DNA from: Sideroxydans lithotrophicus
Lineage (GTDB): Bacteria; Pseudomonadota; Gammaproteobacteria; Burkholderiales; Gallionellaceae
Length of the DNA: 64,000 nt
Assembly (NCBI GenBank): GCA_020723185.1
Contig: DYJI01000006.1
Location: forward strand, 124,001-188,000
Direction of reading: 5' to 3'
Part shown: positions 8,009 through 15,648 of the stretch, piece by piece
Numbering within the stretch: the stretch's first letter is position 1
Layout: each line of letters begins with the position of its first letter
The notes under the pieces: model-generated
What the model saw: the letters and a program-made list of their open reading frames with translations, nothing else
Databases searched by the model: none
What the model was told of the DNA's origin: nothing
Position numbers and translations under genes: made by a program

Positions 8009-8287
8009 ATGAGCACGGAAGAATTGAGCAAGGAACAACGCATCCTGCGCGCGATGCGCAAGACACTGGGCAGCGTCGTGCGCGACGCCACGCCGCTCGG
8101 CGGCCGCCCCAACCCGCTCACGGGAGACACCATCGAAGAGATCAAAGAATGCTTCGCGCTGATCTCGGAACGCGAACGCGAACTCGCCGCACAACTCGGC
8201 TTCGATGAATCCAAGCCTTACTACAACGACGGCAGCGAGCCGCCCAGCGCGCAGATCATCAGCCTGATCAAACCCGCCAAGCACTGA
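8009..8287 (+). CDS. Small hypothetical protein
   Basis: A 92-aa protein with an upstream AGGA (CACGAGGAAGCCGCC before the ATG). It is charged and probably helical: EELSKEQRILRAMRKTLGSVVRDATP, then EEIKECFALISERERELAAQLG. The Pro-rich middle (PLGGRPNPLTGDT) separates the two helices. It follows the radical SAM gene by 88 nt on the same strand. I do not recognise a family. No signal peptide, metal motif or membrane segment is visible. Confidence 0.7.
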   Translation: MSTEELSKEQRILRAMRKTLGSVVRDATPLGGRPNPLTGDTIEEIKECFALISERERELAAQLGFDESKPYYNDGSEPPSAQIISLIKPAKH

Positions 8288-8400
8288 CAAAGCGTCAACC
8301 CTGTTCCCCTCGCCCCCCTTGCGCAAAGCAGGGGGTGTCCGCATTCCCCTGTCATCAGCATTGACACTCACCGCCCTGCTCACATAAAGTCCGGTCACTT

Positions 8401-8533
8401 GCAGGGCTACCCCACGCACATCCCGCCGCACGAACGGCGCGAGGCACAAGGCAGCAACCCCGTTCAGGAGGCGGCGCAAGACAAGAACCCGCACAGCGGG
8501 CGAAGCCGCCACACCACTGAAAAGGGGAAACAC
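8401..8533 (+). promoter_or_regulatory. Structured 5' leader of the methyltransferase gene
   Basis: Stretch with two strong hairpins. The first pairs CGCCG at 8424-8428 with CGGCG at 8435-8439. The second is nested: GGCGGC 8470-8475 with GCCGCC 8505-8510, enclosing CCCGC 8488-8492 with GCGGG 8496-8500. The AAAAGGGG just before the TTG start could pair with upstream CCCC runs (8410-8413, 8458-8461). This has the look of a cis-regulatory RNA, but it matches no riboswitch consensus that I can recognise. Confidence 0.4.
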
Positions 8534-9358
8534 TTGTCGCAGCAGCAAGCCAGCAATCCGCTCTCCGCCAGCGAACCCTGGAACCTCGTCGCCGACGGCT
8601 ACGCCGAGACCACCATGCGCGTGTTCGAGCAATTCGCCGACGAAGCCATCGCAGCAATCGATCTCAAACCGAATTCGACCGTGCTCGACGTCGCCTGCGG
8701 CCCCGGCACCCTCGCGCTCAGGCTCGCGCAGCACGCCGAACAAATCCACGGCATCGACTTCTCCGAAGCCATGCTCGCCGTCTTCCGCAACAAGATCGAA
8801 CAGGCCGGACACCGCAACATCGCCCTGCACTGCGGCGACGCGCAGACCCTGCCCTATGCCGACGCCACCTTCGACGCCGCCTTCTCGCTATTCGGCCTCA
8901 TGTTCTTCCCCGACAGACAACGCGGCTTCGCCGAGATCCACCGCACGCTCAAACCCGGCGGCAGCGTCGCCATCACCAGTTGGGCGCCCGTGGACCAGTC
9001 GCCCGCCATGCAAACCATGTTCGGCGCACTGCGCGCCATCAAGCCCGACCTGCCGCAACCGCAACGCTCCGTCACCACACTGGAAAACCCCGAACGCTTC
9101 AAACAAGAAATGGAAGAAGCCGGGTTCCGCAACGTCGAGATACGCAAAGTGACCAAAGCCTTCCCCGTCGGCAGCACCGCCGAATTCTGGGACAACATGG
9201 TCAAGGGCAGCGCGCCGATACAGATGATGAAGAAGGGATTGGGTGAAGCGTTGTGGCGCGAGAAGGAAAAGCTCGCGCTGGCCTGGCTGGAAGAGACACT
9301 GCCTGCGCTGAAGGGGCCACTGACTTCGGATGCTTGGTTGGGGGTGGGGGTGAAGTGA
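8534..9358 (+). CDS. Class I SAM-dependent methyltransferase
   Basis: A protein of 274 aa from the TTG at 8534, which has an AGGGG about 8 nt upstream. Motif I is VLDVACGPGTLALRLA. The acidic post-I strand (IHGIDFSEAMLAVF), the LHCGDAQTLPYADATFDAAFSLFG block and the RTLKPGGSVAITSW block are those of UbiE/Methyltransf_11-type small-molecule methyltransferases. The frame extends upstream, but the extra sequence is the hairpin-rich leader and does not look coding. The methyl acceptor is unknown. It is the last GC-rich gene before the AT-rich insert. Confidence 0.85.
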   Translation: MSQQQASNPLSASEPWNLVADGYAETTMRVFEQFADEAIAAIDLKPNSTVLDVACGPGTLALRLAQHAEQIHGIDFSEAMLAVFRNKIEQAGHRNIALHCGDAQTLPYADATFDAAFSLFGLMFFPDRQRGFAEIHRTLKPGGSVAITSWAPVDQSPAMQTMFGALRAIKPDLPQPQRSVTTLENPERFKQEMEEAGFRNVEIRKVTKAFPVGSTAEFWDNMVKGSAPIQMMKKGLGEALWREKEKLALAWLEETLPALKGPLTSDAWLGVGVK

Positions 9359-9418
9359 TATGTTCGCTACACCATATCCACACCCGATTACTAATAAACA
9401 ATTGCACCGGATAATGCC

Positions 9419-10612
9419 ATGAGTGATGAATTCGTATTTGAAGCAATTTCCACTAGTGACGACTCGCTAGTAGATGTGATTTTTGTGCACGGATTAACTG
9501 GCGATGCATATGAAACTTGGTCAAGTCCCAAACAGGACGATGGTTTCTGGCCGAAATGGCTTAAAGCCGATTTACCACAACTCTCCATCTATACCCTTGG
9601 ATATCCTGCCAGCATGTTCGAAAAGTGGGCGAAAAAGGAAATGGATATTTTTGAAAGGGCGACCAATGTTCTTGAACATTTCGCCGCAAAAGGTATTGGA
9701 ACAAAACCTATAGTATTTGTAGCACACAGCCTTGGCGGAATTCTGACGAAGATATTGATCCGTAAATCCAATGATTCAGAAGACTGTGATTACAAGCTTG
9801 TTTCAGAGGCGACACGGTTGGTCATATTCTTAGCGACACCACATACTGGTTCAGTGCTTGCCAACATACTTAGCATTCTTCCTAACACTTCAAAAAACAT
9901 CGCATTGCTAGCAAACGACATTGGATTCCTTGAGGACCTAAACGGACATTATAGAAAATATGCGAATGGCAATAATCAACTGTCGACCAAGGTTTACTAT
10001 GAAAAACACCGCACGAAGAAGATTGTTACAGTCGTGTCTAGAGAATCGGCAGACCCGGGGATAGCAGAGACGGAACCGGTTCCAGTTGATAAAGACCACA
10101 TCAACATATGCAAACCATCCGACAAAGATGACATCGTCTATCTTGGCGTCAAGCGCCACATACAGAAATTACTGGAAGAAGTCTCGTCACATCTGCCTGG
10201 TGCCGGTGGCATTTTCTTGGGAGCCGATTACACCAACAAATACGATGGTGACCGTAGAGATTTACTACAAAAACTCATTGATGCAGAACGTGAGCACGAA
10301 TACGAATTCGCCAATAATGCACAAAATGCATTTGCCAGAGACTATGCAAAAACAGGGCTTCTCTCAGCCGCACGAAGTGATCATGACCAATTAATGTCTG
10401 AGGTTCAAACCCGATTTGTCACTCATGTGTTTCATCCTCTAATATGCAAAAAAGCAGCCGATGAGGATATTAGAAAAGCGTTACAGACTTATGTTGTCGA
10501 TCCAGTCACCTCCCTAACCATAGGCGAGACAAAATTTTCATCAAAGGCAGTCCTAAACGCTTTATATTTCCTTACCGAGCAGTGCCACATCAGATGGGAT
10601 CCAATTAAATGA
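9419..10612 (+). CDS. Predicted ABC-3C effector: alpha/beta hydrolase with C-terminal system domain
   Basis: A 397-aa protein. Residues 18-255 are an alpha/beta hydrolase: oxyanion HG at 24-25 (VIFVHGLTG), the nucleophile elbow AHSLGG with Ser104 and the likely catalytic His227 in DKDHINICKP. This resembles the DUF676/PGAP1-like lipases found in signalling and defence proteins. Residues about 270-397 form a separate helical domain ending CHIRWDPIK, which looks like the shared C-terminal domain of ABC three-component effectors. Its stop overlaps the next gene (ATGA). The base composition is far richer in A+T than the flanks. System membership is inferred from the three-gene context. Confidence 0.75.
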   Translation: MSDEFVFEAISTSDDSLVDVIFVHGLTGDAYETWSSPKQDDGFWPKWLKADLPQLSIYTLGYPASMFEKWAKKEMDIFERATNVLEHFAAKGIGTKPIVFVAHSLGGILTKILIRKSNDSEDCDYKLVSEATRLVIFLATPHTGSVLANILSILPNTSKNIALLANDIGFLEDLNGHYRKYANGNNQLSTKVYYEKHRTKKIVTVVSRESADPGIAETEPVPVDKDHINICKPSDKDDIVYLGVKRHIQKLLEEVSSHLPGAGGIFLGADYTNKYDGDRRDLLQKLIDAEREHEYEFANNAQNAFARDYAKTGLLSAARSDHDQLMSEVQTRFVTHVFHPLICKKAADEDIRKALQTYVVDPVTSLTIGETKFSSKAVLNALYFLTEQCHIRWDPIK

Positions 10613-11106
10613 CAGCTCGTCTTTGGTACCCTCAACTTGATGTTTTTGATACGGTTCGGCGCATCGCAATCTTGCTCCAACACTTCAATAAACCACCGGG
10701 TACAGAGCGCCTCTTTATCGTCGATTTTTTTCTCGCCAATCCACCACTGCTTCATCGTACAACGATGACAATGGAAATGCGCAAAACGTTTTCAGAGCTT
10801 CACATTCCAAAACCTGAGAAAACCTTTTTGAGTTACCCATCTGCGCCGCTCCTGTTTCATAAAATGGAGTCAATTCAAAAGGAGGCCTTAAATGCGCTTC
10901 TCAGCAGAGGGTTAATTTCGCACAACAGCTTACAGAATGGCCACGTTGAACTAACTCCTCGCGCCGAAATACTGTTTCCAGTGCTTGAGATGTGCACAGA
11001 GGAAGAGAAATTGTTAAGCAGTTTTCTCACAAGACATTTCGCCGAACTCGAAGAGGCAGGGAATGCCACGCTCCGTATTCGAACAGGACTAAGGAGGCCC
11101 ATCTAA
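10609..11106 (+). CDS. Predicted ABC-3C middle component
   Basis: A 165-aa protein between the hydrolase and the ABC ATPase, overlapping both (ATGA upstream, TAATG downstream), so the three are tightly coupled. The N-terminus RLWYPQLDVFDTVRRIAILLQ and the LFIVDFFLANPPLL segment fit my recollection of the small winged-helix-like 'middle component' of ABC three-component systems. LSRGLISHNSLQNGHVELTPRA could be a winged-helix wing. There is no catalytic motif. In this system type the middle component is thought to bridge ATPase and effector. Confidence 0.65.
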   Translation: MTARLWYPQLDVFDTVRRIAILLQHFNKPPGTERLFIVDFFLANPPLLHRTTMTMEMRKTFSELHIPKPEKTFLSYPSAPLLFHKMESIQKEALNALLSRGLISHNSLQNGHVELTPRAEILFPVLEMCTEEEKLLSSFLTRHFAELEEAGNATLRIRTGLRRPI

Positions 11107-13040
11107 TGGTCAAGAACAAATCTCTTCAATTATGTCGACTCAGAATACTAAGACGTGGCCACGTTGCATACGACCAGCAATTTCACGAAGGAGTAAACAT
11201 TATTAGAGGACAAAATGGTTCTGGGAAATCGACCATTGCCGACTTCATATTTTTCATACTTGGTGGTGAATTTGACGACTGGAAAGAAGCGGCAAAGTTG
11301 TGCGACGAAGTTCAGGCTGAAATTGACACCCCCAATGGAAAACTCACTCTCCGACGTTTGACCAGCTCGAAACTAGCACCACTTCAAGTCTTTTTTGGCA
11401 GTTTTGAAGATGCAAATGCACATGCACTAGAAGGGTGGCAAAGTTTTCCAATAAGGCGTAACGGAGGGAATGAAAGCTTTTCACAAGTAATGTTTCGCAC
11501 CCTCATGATTCCTGAGGCACAAAGCGAAGGCGCATCCAACATTACAATGCATCAATTATTAAGACTTTGCTATTCAGATCAAAGAACGCCAGCCACTCGA
11601 CTATTCCGCTTCGAATCATTTGACACACCAAGTATCCGCGAGGCAGTTGGTGACTTAGTGTGTGGAATCAGCGGGTATGAACTCTATGAAATTGGTTTGA
11701 AATTACGCAGCCTTCAAAAAGATCTTGAAGAGGTAAAGATCCGACTTTTCGGCCTTCTTAAAGCATTGCCCCCAGATGAAGCACTCCGCACATCCATGTC
11801 AATCAACTCGGCAATAAATGAACTAAATGCCGAAAGAGCAATTCTCAAAAATGAGATTGAAATGGTTGATCAACGGATTGCATTAGGGGAAGTAAATAAA
11901 TACTTACATGACCGACGTGATGCACAAACCAAAATTTCATATGAGCGTCAAAAAATTGAGAAGCTAGAACATAGCATTCAGAAGCTGGAGTTTGAAGAAC
12001 GTGAAATCAAGGAATTTTTAACCTACATTAGCGACCTAACCAACAAACTCAAGCTTTCTGAGGCAGCTTTCAGCGTGATTGGCAAACTCGAGTTTATAAA
12101 CTGCCCGGCGTGTGGAGCAGAGCTGGATTCCAATGTACCGGAGGGACAATGTGCTGTTTGTAGAAAACCATCGGACCCAGAAAACGAGCGATCCATATAC
12201 AACCAAATTAGGCTCGATCTTGAAATTCAAACTAGAGAAACCAAACAGCTGCTTGACCAAAAAGTGAGCATGCTTGCTATCGAAAAAAATGATTTGCGTA
12301 TTCGACTTGCTGCGCATGAACAAGCAATGATGGACTTTGATATGAAATATTCAGGATCGAATGGCCCGCGCGATGCATATCTAGCAGAGAAGACAAGTCG
12401 AGTTGGCCGCATAGGCGCTGAAATTGATTACTTAATCCGCAGCCTTGGTATAGCTAATGAGGTTGATGTGTTAAACCAAAGAAAAAACTCGTTGCAGTCA
12501 GATATAGATATTCTTAAGCAGCGAGACCAAGCGCTAAATAGACAAGCATTCCACCGCAGATCAAAAGCTCTCTCTCTCATTTCTGATATCGCAGTTTCTT
12601 TGCTTCATTCCGACCTAAAGAGACAAGACGAATTTGAAGTTGCACAAAAAGTCGAAATTAGTTTTTTCGATGACACCATCTCTGTTGACGACAAGATTAA
12701 CTTCGCTGAAAGCAGTAACGTATTTCTTAAGAACTCAGCAATACTTTCTCTGTTTCTTGCCGCATGTAAGGACAATGAATTTCTCCATCCGCGCTTTCTA
12801 CTAATTGACAACATAGAAGATAAAGGCATGGAAACCGCGCGAAGCCACCTCTTCCAGAAACTCATCGTTGAACATGCAACAGAGACAGAAGTACCGTTTC
12901 AGGTGATTTTTACAACCTCAATGATGAACCCACAATTGGAACTCGATGATTATGTTATTGGACCTGCATACTCGAAAGAACTGAAGACCCTGGATATATT
13001 CCCTGGCAAGCACCAACAAGGGCCAATGGAGTCAGCATAA
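11106..13040 (+). CDS. Predicted ABC-3C ATPase, Rad50/SMC-like with zinc ribbon
   Basis: A 644-aa protein starting at the ATG that overlaps the middle-component stop by one base. Walker A is GQNGSGKST (residues 35-43) and Walker B with catalytic acid is LLIDNIED (565-572). A candidate signature region (FAESSNVFLKNSAILSLFLA) lies at 533-552. Between the two halves lie coiled-coil segments (200-310 and 365-490) around a zinc ribbon: Cys333, 336, 349 and 352. It lacks a membrane domain, so it is not a transporter. Rad50-like ABC ATPases of this size act on DNA or as triggers of conflict systems. Confidence 0.85.
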   Translation: MVKNKSLQLCRLRILRRGHVAYDQQFHEGVNIIRGQNGSGKSTIADFIFFILGGEFDDWKEAAKLCDEVQAEIDTPNGKLTLRRLTSSKLAPLQVFFGSFEDANAHALEGWQSFPIRRNGGNESFSQVMFRTLMIPEAQSEGASNITMHQLLRLCYSDQRTPATRLFRFESFDTPSIREAVGDLVCGISGYELYEIGLKLRSLQKDLEEVKIRLFGLLKALPPDEALRTSMSINSAINELNAERAILKNEIEMVDQRIALGEVNKYLHDRRDAQTKISYERQKIEKLEHSIQKLEFEEREIKEFLTYISDLTNKLKLSEAAFSVIGKLEFINCPACGAELDSNVPEGQCAVCRKPSDPENERSIYNQIRLDLEIQTRETKQLLDQKVSMLAIEKNDLRIRLAAHEQAMMDFDMKYSGSNGPRDAYLAEKTSRVGRIGAEIDYLIRSLGIANEVDVLNQRKNSLQSDIDILKQRDQALNRQAFHRRSKALSLISDIAVSLLHSDLKRQDEFEVAQKVEISFFDDTISVDDKINFAESSNVFLKNSAILSLFLAACKDNEFLHPRFLLIDNIEDKGMETARSHLFQKLIVEHATETEVPFQVIFTTSMMNPQLELDDYVIGPAYSKELKTLDIFPGKHQQGPMESA

Positions 13041-13078
13041 TCTACCCCGCCTAGCCTGGATCACTTGCCACTCAAATC

Positions 13079-13846
13079 ATGCCAACTCACAAACTCGATC
13101 TACTTGAAAATGCTATTGATAGTTTCAATGAGGCGCTACGCAAGTATCAAGACGGGCTTGCTAACGATCCAAAAGCTTACAAATTCGCCATCTTGCATTT
13201 TTCTCACTTCCTAGAATTACTGTTCAAATATTACGTAGCGCAATCGCATCCTCTACTTATCTATAAAAATCCTTTCAGCAAATCTATAGAAAAAGAATCT
13301 ACCATTGGCCTGTGGGAGGCTGTTCAATTTCTGAAGAATGAGGGGAATGACATAAGTACGACCTTCTATCAGGATTTGGAGTGGTTAAAGAGACTGAGGA
13401 ATAATATCGAGCATTACAGATTCGAGATGGACATACCAGAAGCCAGAAGAACAATTGGCAGGCTTACTCAAGCCATGAACGAATTCAATAGCAATTTCTC
13501 TGACTTTGATCTCACAGATCATGTTGAGCCAGCCAACCTTCAGATATTCGAGGAGCTGGCTGATGAATATAGAGCACAGCTCGCACACTCGAGAGTTGAA
13601 GCCAAAGAGCAGTCCGAGGACGGCGAAGGACACTACTGCACTTACTGTGGAAACGAAGAAACAGCAGCACTAGTTATGGGCACTTATATATGCAAGTTCT
13701 GCGAAGAAGAGGATTCGGAAACAAATTGCTGTATCTGTGGCGAACCAATTCGCATTTCTGATGCTATTACTTGGAATGACGAACATGCACCACATATTGA
13801 TTATGTATGCGAAGCGTGTGATTACAGAATCCGCAACATGAATTAG
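13079..13846 (+). CDS. HEPN-like domain protein with zinc-finger C-terminus
   Basis: A 255-aa protein 38 nt after the ATPase gene. Residues 1-140 are an all-helical HEPN-type domain: FAILHFSHFLELLFKYYV, then the RLRNNIEHY motif (Arg107-x4-His112), the R-x4-6-H pair that forms the RNase site in many HEPN toxins. Residues 185-250 carry four CxxC pairs (187/190, 205/208, 217/220, 244/247), enough for two zinc ribbons. It shares the AT-rich composition of the three genes before it. It could be a second effector, a regulator or an unrelated passenger. RNase activity is inferred only. Confidence 0.7.
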   Translation: MPTHKLDLLENAIDSFNEALRKYQDGLANDPKAYKFAILHFSHFLELLFKYYVAQSHPLLIYKNPFSKSIEKESTIGLWEAVQFLKNEGNDISTTFYQDLEWLKRLRNNIEHYRFEMDIPEARRTIGRLTQAMNEFNSNFSDFDLTDHVEPANLQIFEELADEYRAQLAHSRVEAKEQSEDGEGHYCTYCGNEETAALVMGTYICKFCEEEDSETNCCICGEPIRISDAITWNDEHAPHIDYVCEACDYRIRNMN

Positions 13847-13865
13847 CCCACAAAAAGAGATTAAA

Positions 13866-14040
13866 AGGGTCAGGCTGAGCTAACCCGGCTTTCCAGAATT
13901 AAAGGGGTCAGCATGAACTGACCCGGGTCTTTCGGACACATTTAAGTGGAGTCACAATACACATGGAGGTGTCAGATGGGCAAGGAACGAAGAGCAGTCA
14001 ATCCTGAGCGAGTGCGTCAGAGAAGTGATAAGGGGTCAGC
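13866..14040. repeat. REP-like GGGTCAG units with a possible transposase fragment
   Basis: Three GGGTCAG-headed units occur at 13866-13886, 13903-13924 and from 14031. The middle one is a perfect 7-bp hairpin (GGGTCAG/CTGACCC). Between the second and third, an ATG at 13978 region opens a short frame beginning MGKERRAVNPERVRQRSDK, preceded by GGAGGTGTC. This resembles the start of an IS3-type OrfA that has been cut off. The stretch marks the right border of the AT-rich insert. Confidence 0.45.
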
Positions 14041-14061
14041 ATCGCATTACCTCTCACGAAC

Positions 14062-14090
14062 AAAAGCCCGGCATCGCCGGGCTTTCTGTT
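14062..14090. terminator. Bidirectional terminator
   Basis: The stem AAAGCCCGGC/GCCGGGCTTT with an ATC loop and flanking A and T runs reads as an intrinsic terminator on both strands. It lies between the rightward AT-rich cluster and the leftward gene at 14155. Confidence 0.8.
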
Positions 14091-14154
14091 TAACAACTGG
14101 CTGGGGCAGTGCAGCCTGACTTGAACTCCATCAGGCTTTCACATCCCTTCTCCC

Positions 14155-15012
14155 CTACCGCGTAACGACATAGTTGTAGTTGCCGTCCTTGTCGGTCCAC
14201 ATCTCGACCCAGGCTTCCTTGCCATCCAGGGTCAGTGTGTAGACATCCATCCGGGGGGGCTTTACGGTCTTGCCGATGAAGGTGCCGCCGTTTTTCTGGA
14301 TGTCGCTATCGAAGCTGATACGGAGGGCGTGATAGCTCTTGGCTGACTTCTTGTCCAACGGGCAATAGCTCACTTGCGTCGTCGATCCCTTGAGGTGGTG
14401 GGCCTCCTGTTTGTTGCCTATGGCGATCTTGACTTCACGGGTACGCGCCTCGCCTTCGCCGCAGCCGCAGATCATGTAGCCGGGGATGAGGGTGAATAGC
14501 GGGGAGGCGAATCTTTTGCAGTTGAGGTCGTCGCGCTGGGTCTCGTCCTCTTTCGTCAGCCGCAAGTCACCCTTCTCGATGATGCGGTAGGCGTGTCCGC
14601 CGCCCTCGTTGTCGGCCATGACGATGGCCCACACTTCCCTGCCGCCAGAGGCCAGTTTATAGACGGGGGTGGTGTTGACCATGCCGACCAGCGTGCCGCC
14701 GTGTTGCTTGATGCCTTTTTCGAAGTTGCCGATTATCTGTTGCCGGTTGGGCTTGGTCTTGAGCTCGGGCTGCGGGCTGTAGAGGATGGCCGTGGATCTG
14801 CCTTCGACGTGGGTGGTTGCGGCAGGCTTGCCGGGCGGGGCTTCCATGTCGAAGTTGGCGTCGCCACCGGCACAGCCGAGGATGAAATAACCGGACATCC
14901 TGGGCAGCAGCGGGTGGTCCTTGCATTCGGCGGCGTCTTTTTCGGCGGCGTGGAGGTCCAGCGACAGCAGGCAAAACAGCATTGACATCAGGAATGCAAA
15001 GCGATGCTTCAT
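14155..15012 (-). CDS. Secreted protein with two tandem copies of an uncharacterised domain
   Basis: A 285-aa protein from the ATG with an AAGGAG 7 nt upstream. It begins with a signal peptide (MKHRFAFLMSMLFCLLSLDLHA) and is likely periplasmic. Two related halves follow. Each contains a C-(4-9)-PL/SPLF-PGY-I-GC block (HPLLPRMSGYFILGCAGG; SPLFTLIPGYMICGCGEG), a polar middle and an NGGT/HGGT-(F/L)-(I/V)-G block, ending in a predicted beta hairpin. Halves of this kind are often joined to OmpA-like domains, but no OmpA domain is present here. The function is unknown. An earlier in-frame start would only add a non-signal leader. Confidence 0.75.
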   Translation of the reverse strand: MKHRFAFLMSMLFCLLSLDLHAAEKDAAECKDHPLLPRMSGYFILGCAGGDANFDMEAPPGKPAATTHVEGRSTAILYSPQPELKTKPNRQQIIGNFEKGIKQHGGTLVGMVNTTPVYKLASGGREVWAIVMADNEGGGHAYRIIEKGDLRLTKEDETQRDDLNCKRFASPLFTLIPGYMICGCGEGEARTREVKIAIGNKQEAHHLKGSTTQVSYCPLDKKSAKSYHALRISFDSDIQKNGGTFIGKTVKPPRMDVYTLTLDGKEAWVEMWTDKDGNYNYVVTR

Positions 15013-15117
15013 GGTCGTCTCCTTACGGCTATGTTTGGAAGGAACTGGATAGATTCTAATCCCAAAGTGAGAACCGAATGGCCCTCGCCAGCGCAACCCT
15101 GCTCTTGCTTGCCTAGC

Positions 15118-15516
15118 TCAATCCGGCGCCTGCGGCACGTAACTCTTCACCGACTTCCGCGACCTTGCGTTGCGCTTGTGGGTGACCACGCCCTTGATCG
15201 ATTCCAGCCCCGAGAGCGGGGTGTCGGGGTATGCCCAGTTGAGGGCGACGAGTCGCCAGCCGCCGTTATCGTCGCGCCTGAGCTGGCGGAAGATGAAGTC
15301 TTCCTTGGCGACTTCGGCGATGACGTATGAGCCTTCGGTGGCGGGTGCGCCCATCTGGATGACGAGGATCTCGCCTTCGGTGAATTCGGGTGCCATGCTG
15401 TCGCCCAGCACCATGAGCGCGACGATCTCTTTGCCGTCGCAGTTGCTGCCGGCCGGTTCACCGGTTGGCATGTCGGCGGAGATGACGGGAATGTCTATGG
15501 GTTTACGCGTTTGCAT
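15118..15516 (-). CDS. S24/LexA-fold protein lacking the DNA-binding domain and catalytic lysine
   Basis: A 132-aa protein with the LexA/CI C-terminal fold: VLGDSMAPEFTEGEILVI with the nucleophile-position Ser40, and GSYVIAEVAKEDFIFRQL. In LexA the catalytic Lys is 37 residues after the Ser (119/156). Here position 77 is Arg (FIFRQL). There is no N-terminal helix-turn-helix. It is therefore unlikely to self-cleave or act as a classical repressor, and may be a sensor remnant or protein-interaction module. It is divergently placed from the SIMPL-domain gene. Confidence 0.75.
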   Translation of the reverse strand: MQTRKPIDIPVISADMPTGEPAGSNCDGKEIVALMVLGDSMAPEFTEGEILVIQMGAPATEGSYVIAEVAKEDFIFRQLRRDDNGGWRLVALNWAYPDTPLSGLESIKGVVTHKRNARSRKSVKSYVPQAPD

Positions 15517-15648
15517 GGGGATCGCTCTGATTGGGTTGGGCGGATGATAGCGTCTATCCGGCGGCGGTTGAATGACCCGTTAGGGGGCTGCGCCCTTCCC
15601 TCTCCGATTTGCTTTAGCATACGGGGCATTCGATTCCGGGAGGTTGCC

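Noticed and set aside
8310-8334. Intrinsic terminator after the 92-aa gene
   Set aside because: A C-rich/G-rich imperfect stem is present, but the pairing has a bulge and no U-run follows.
8401-8533. Known SAM, SAH or cobalamin riboswitch
   Set aside because: Conserved core sequences of these classes could not be aligned; only generic hairpins are visible, so it is reported as a structured leader.
11106-13040. Housekeeping Rad50/SbcC with zinc hook
   Set aside because: The cysteines form a four-Cys ribbon rather than a CxxC hook, the protein is far too short, and no SbcD nuclease is adjacent.
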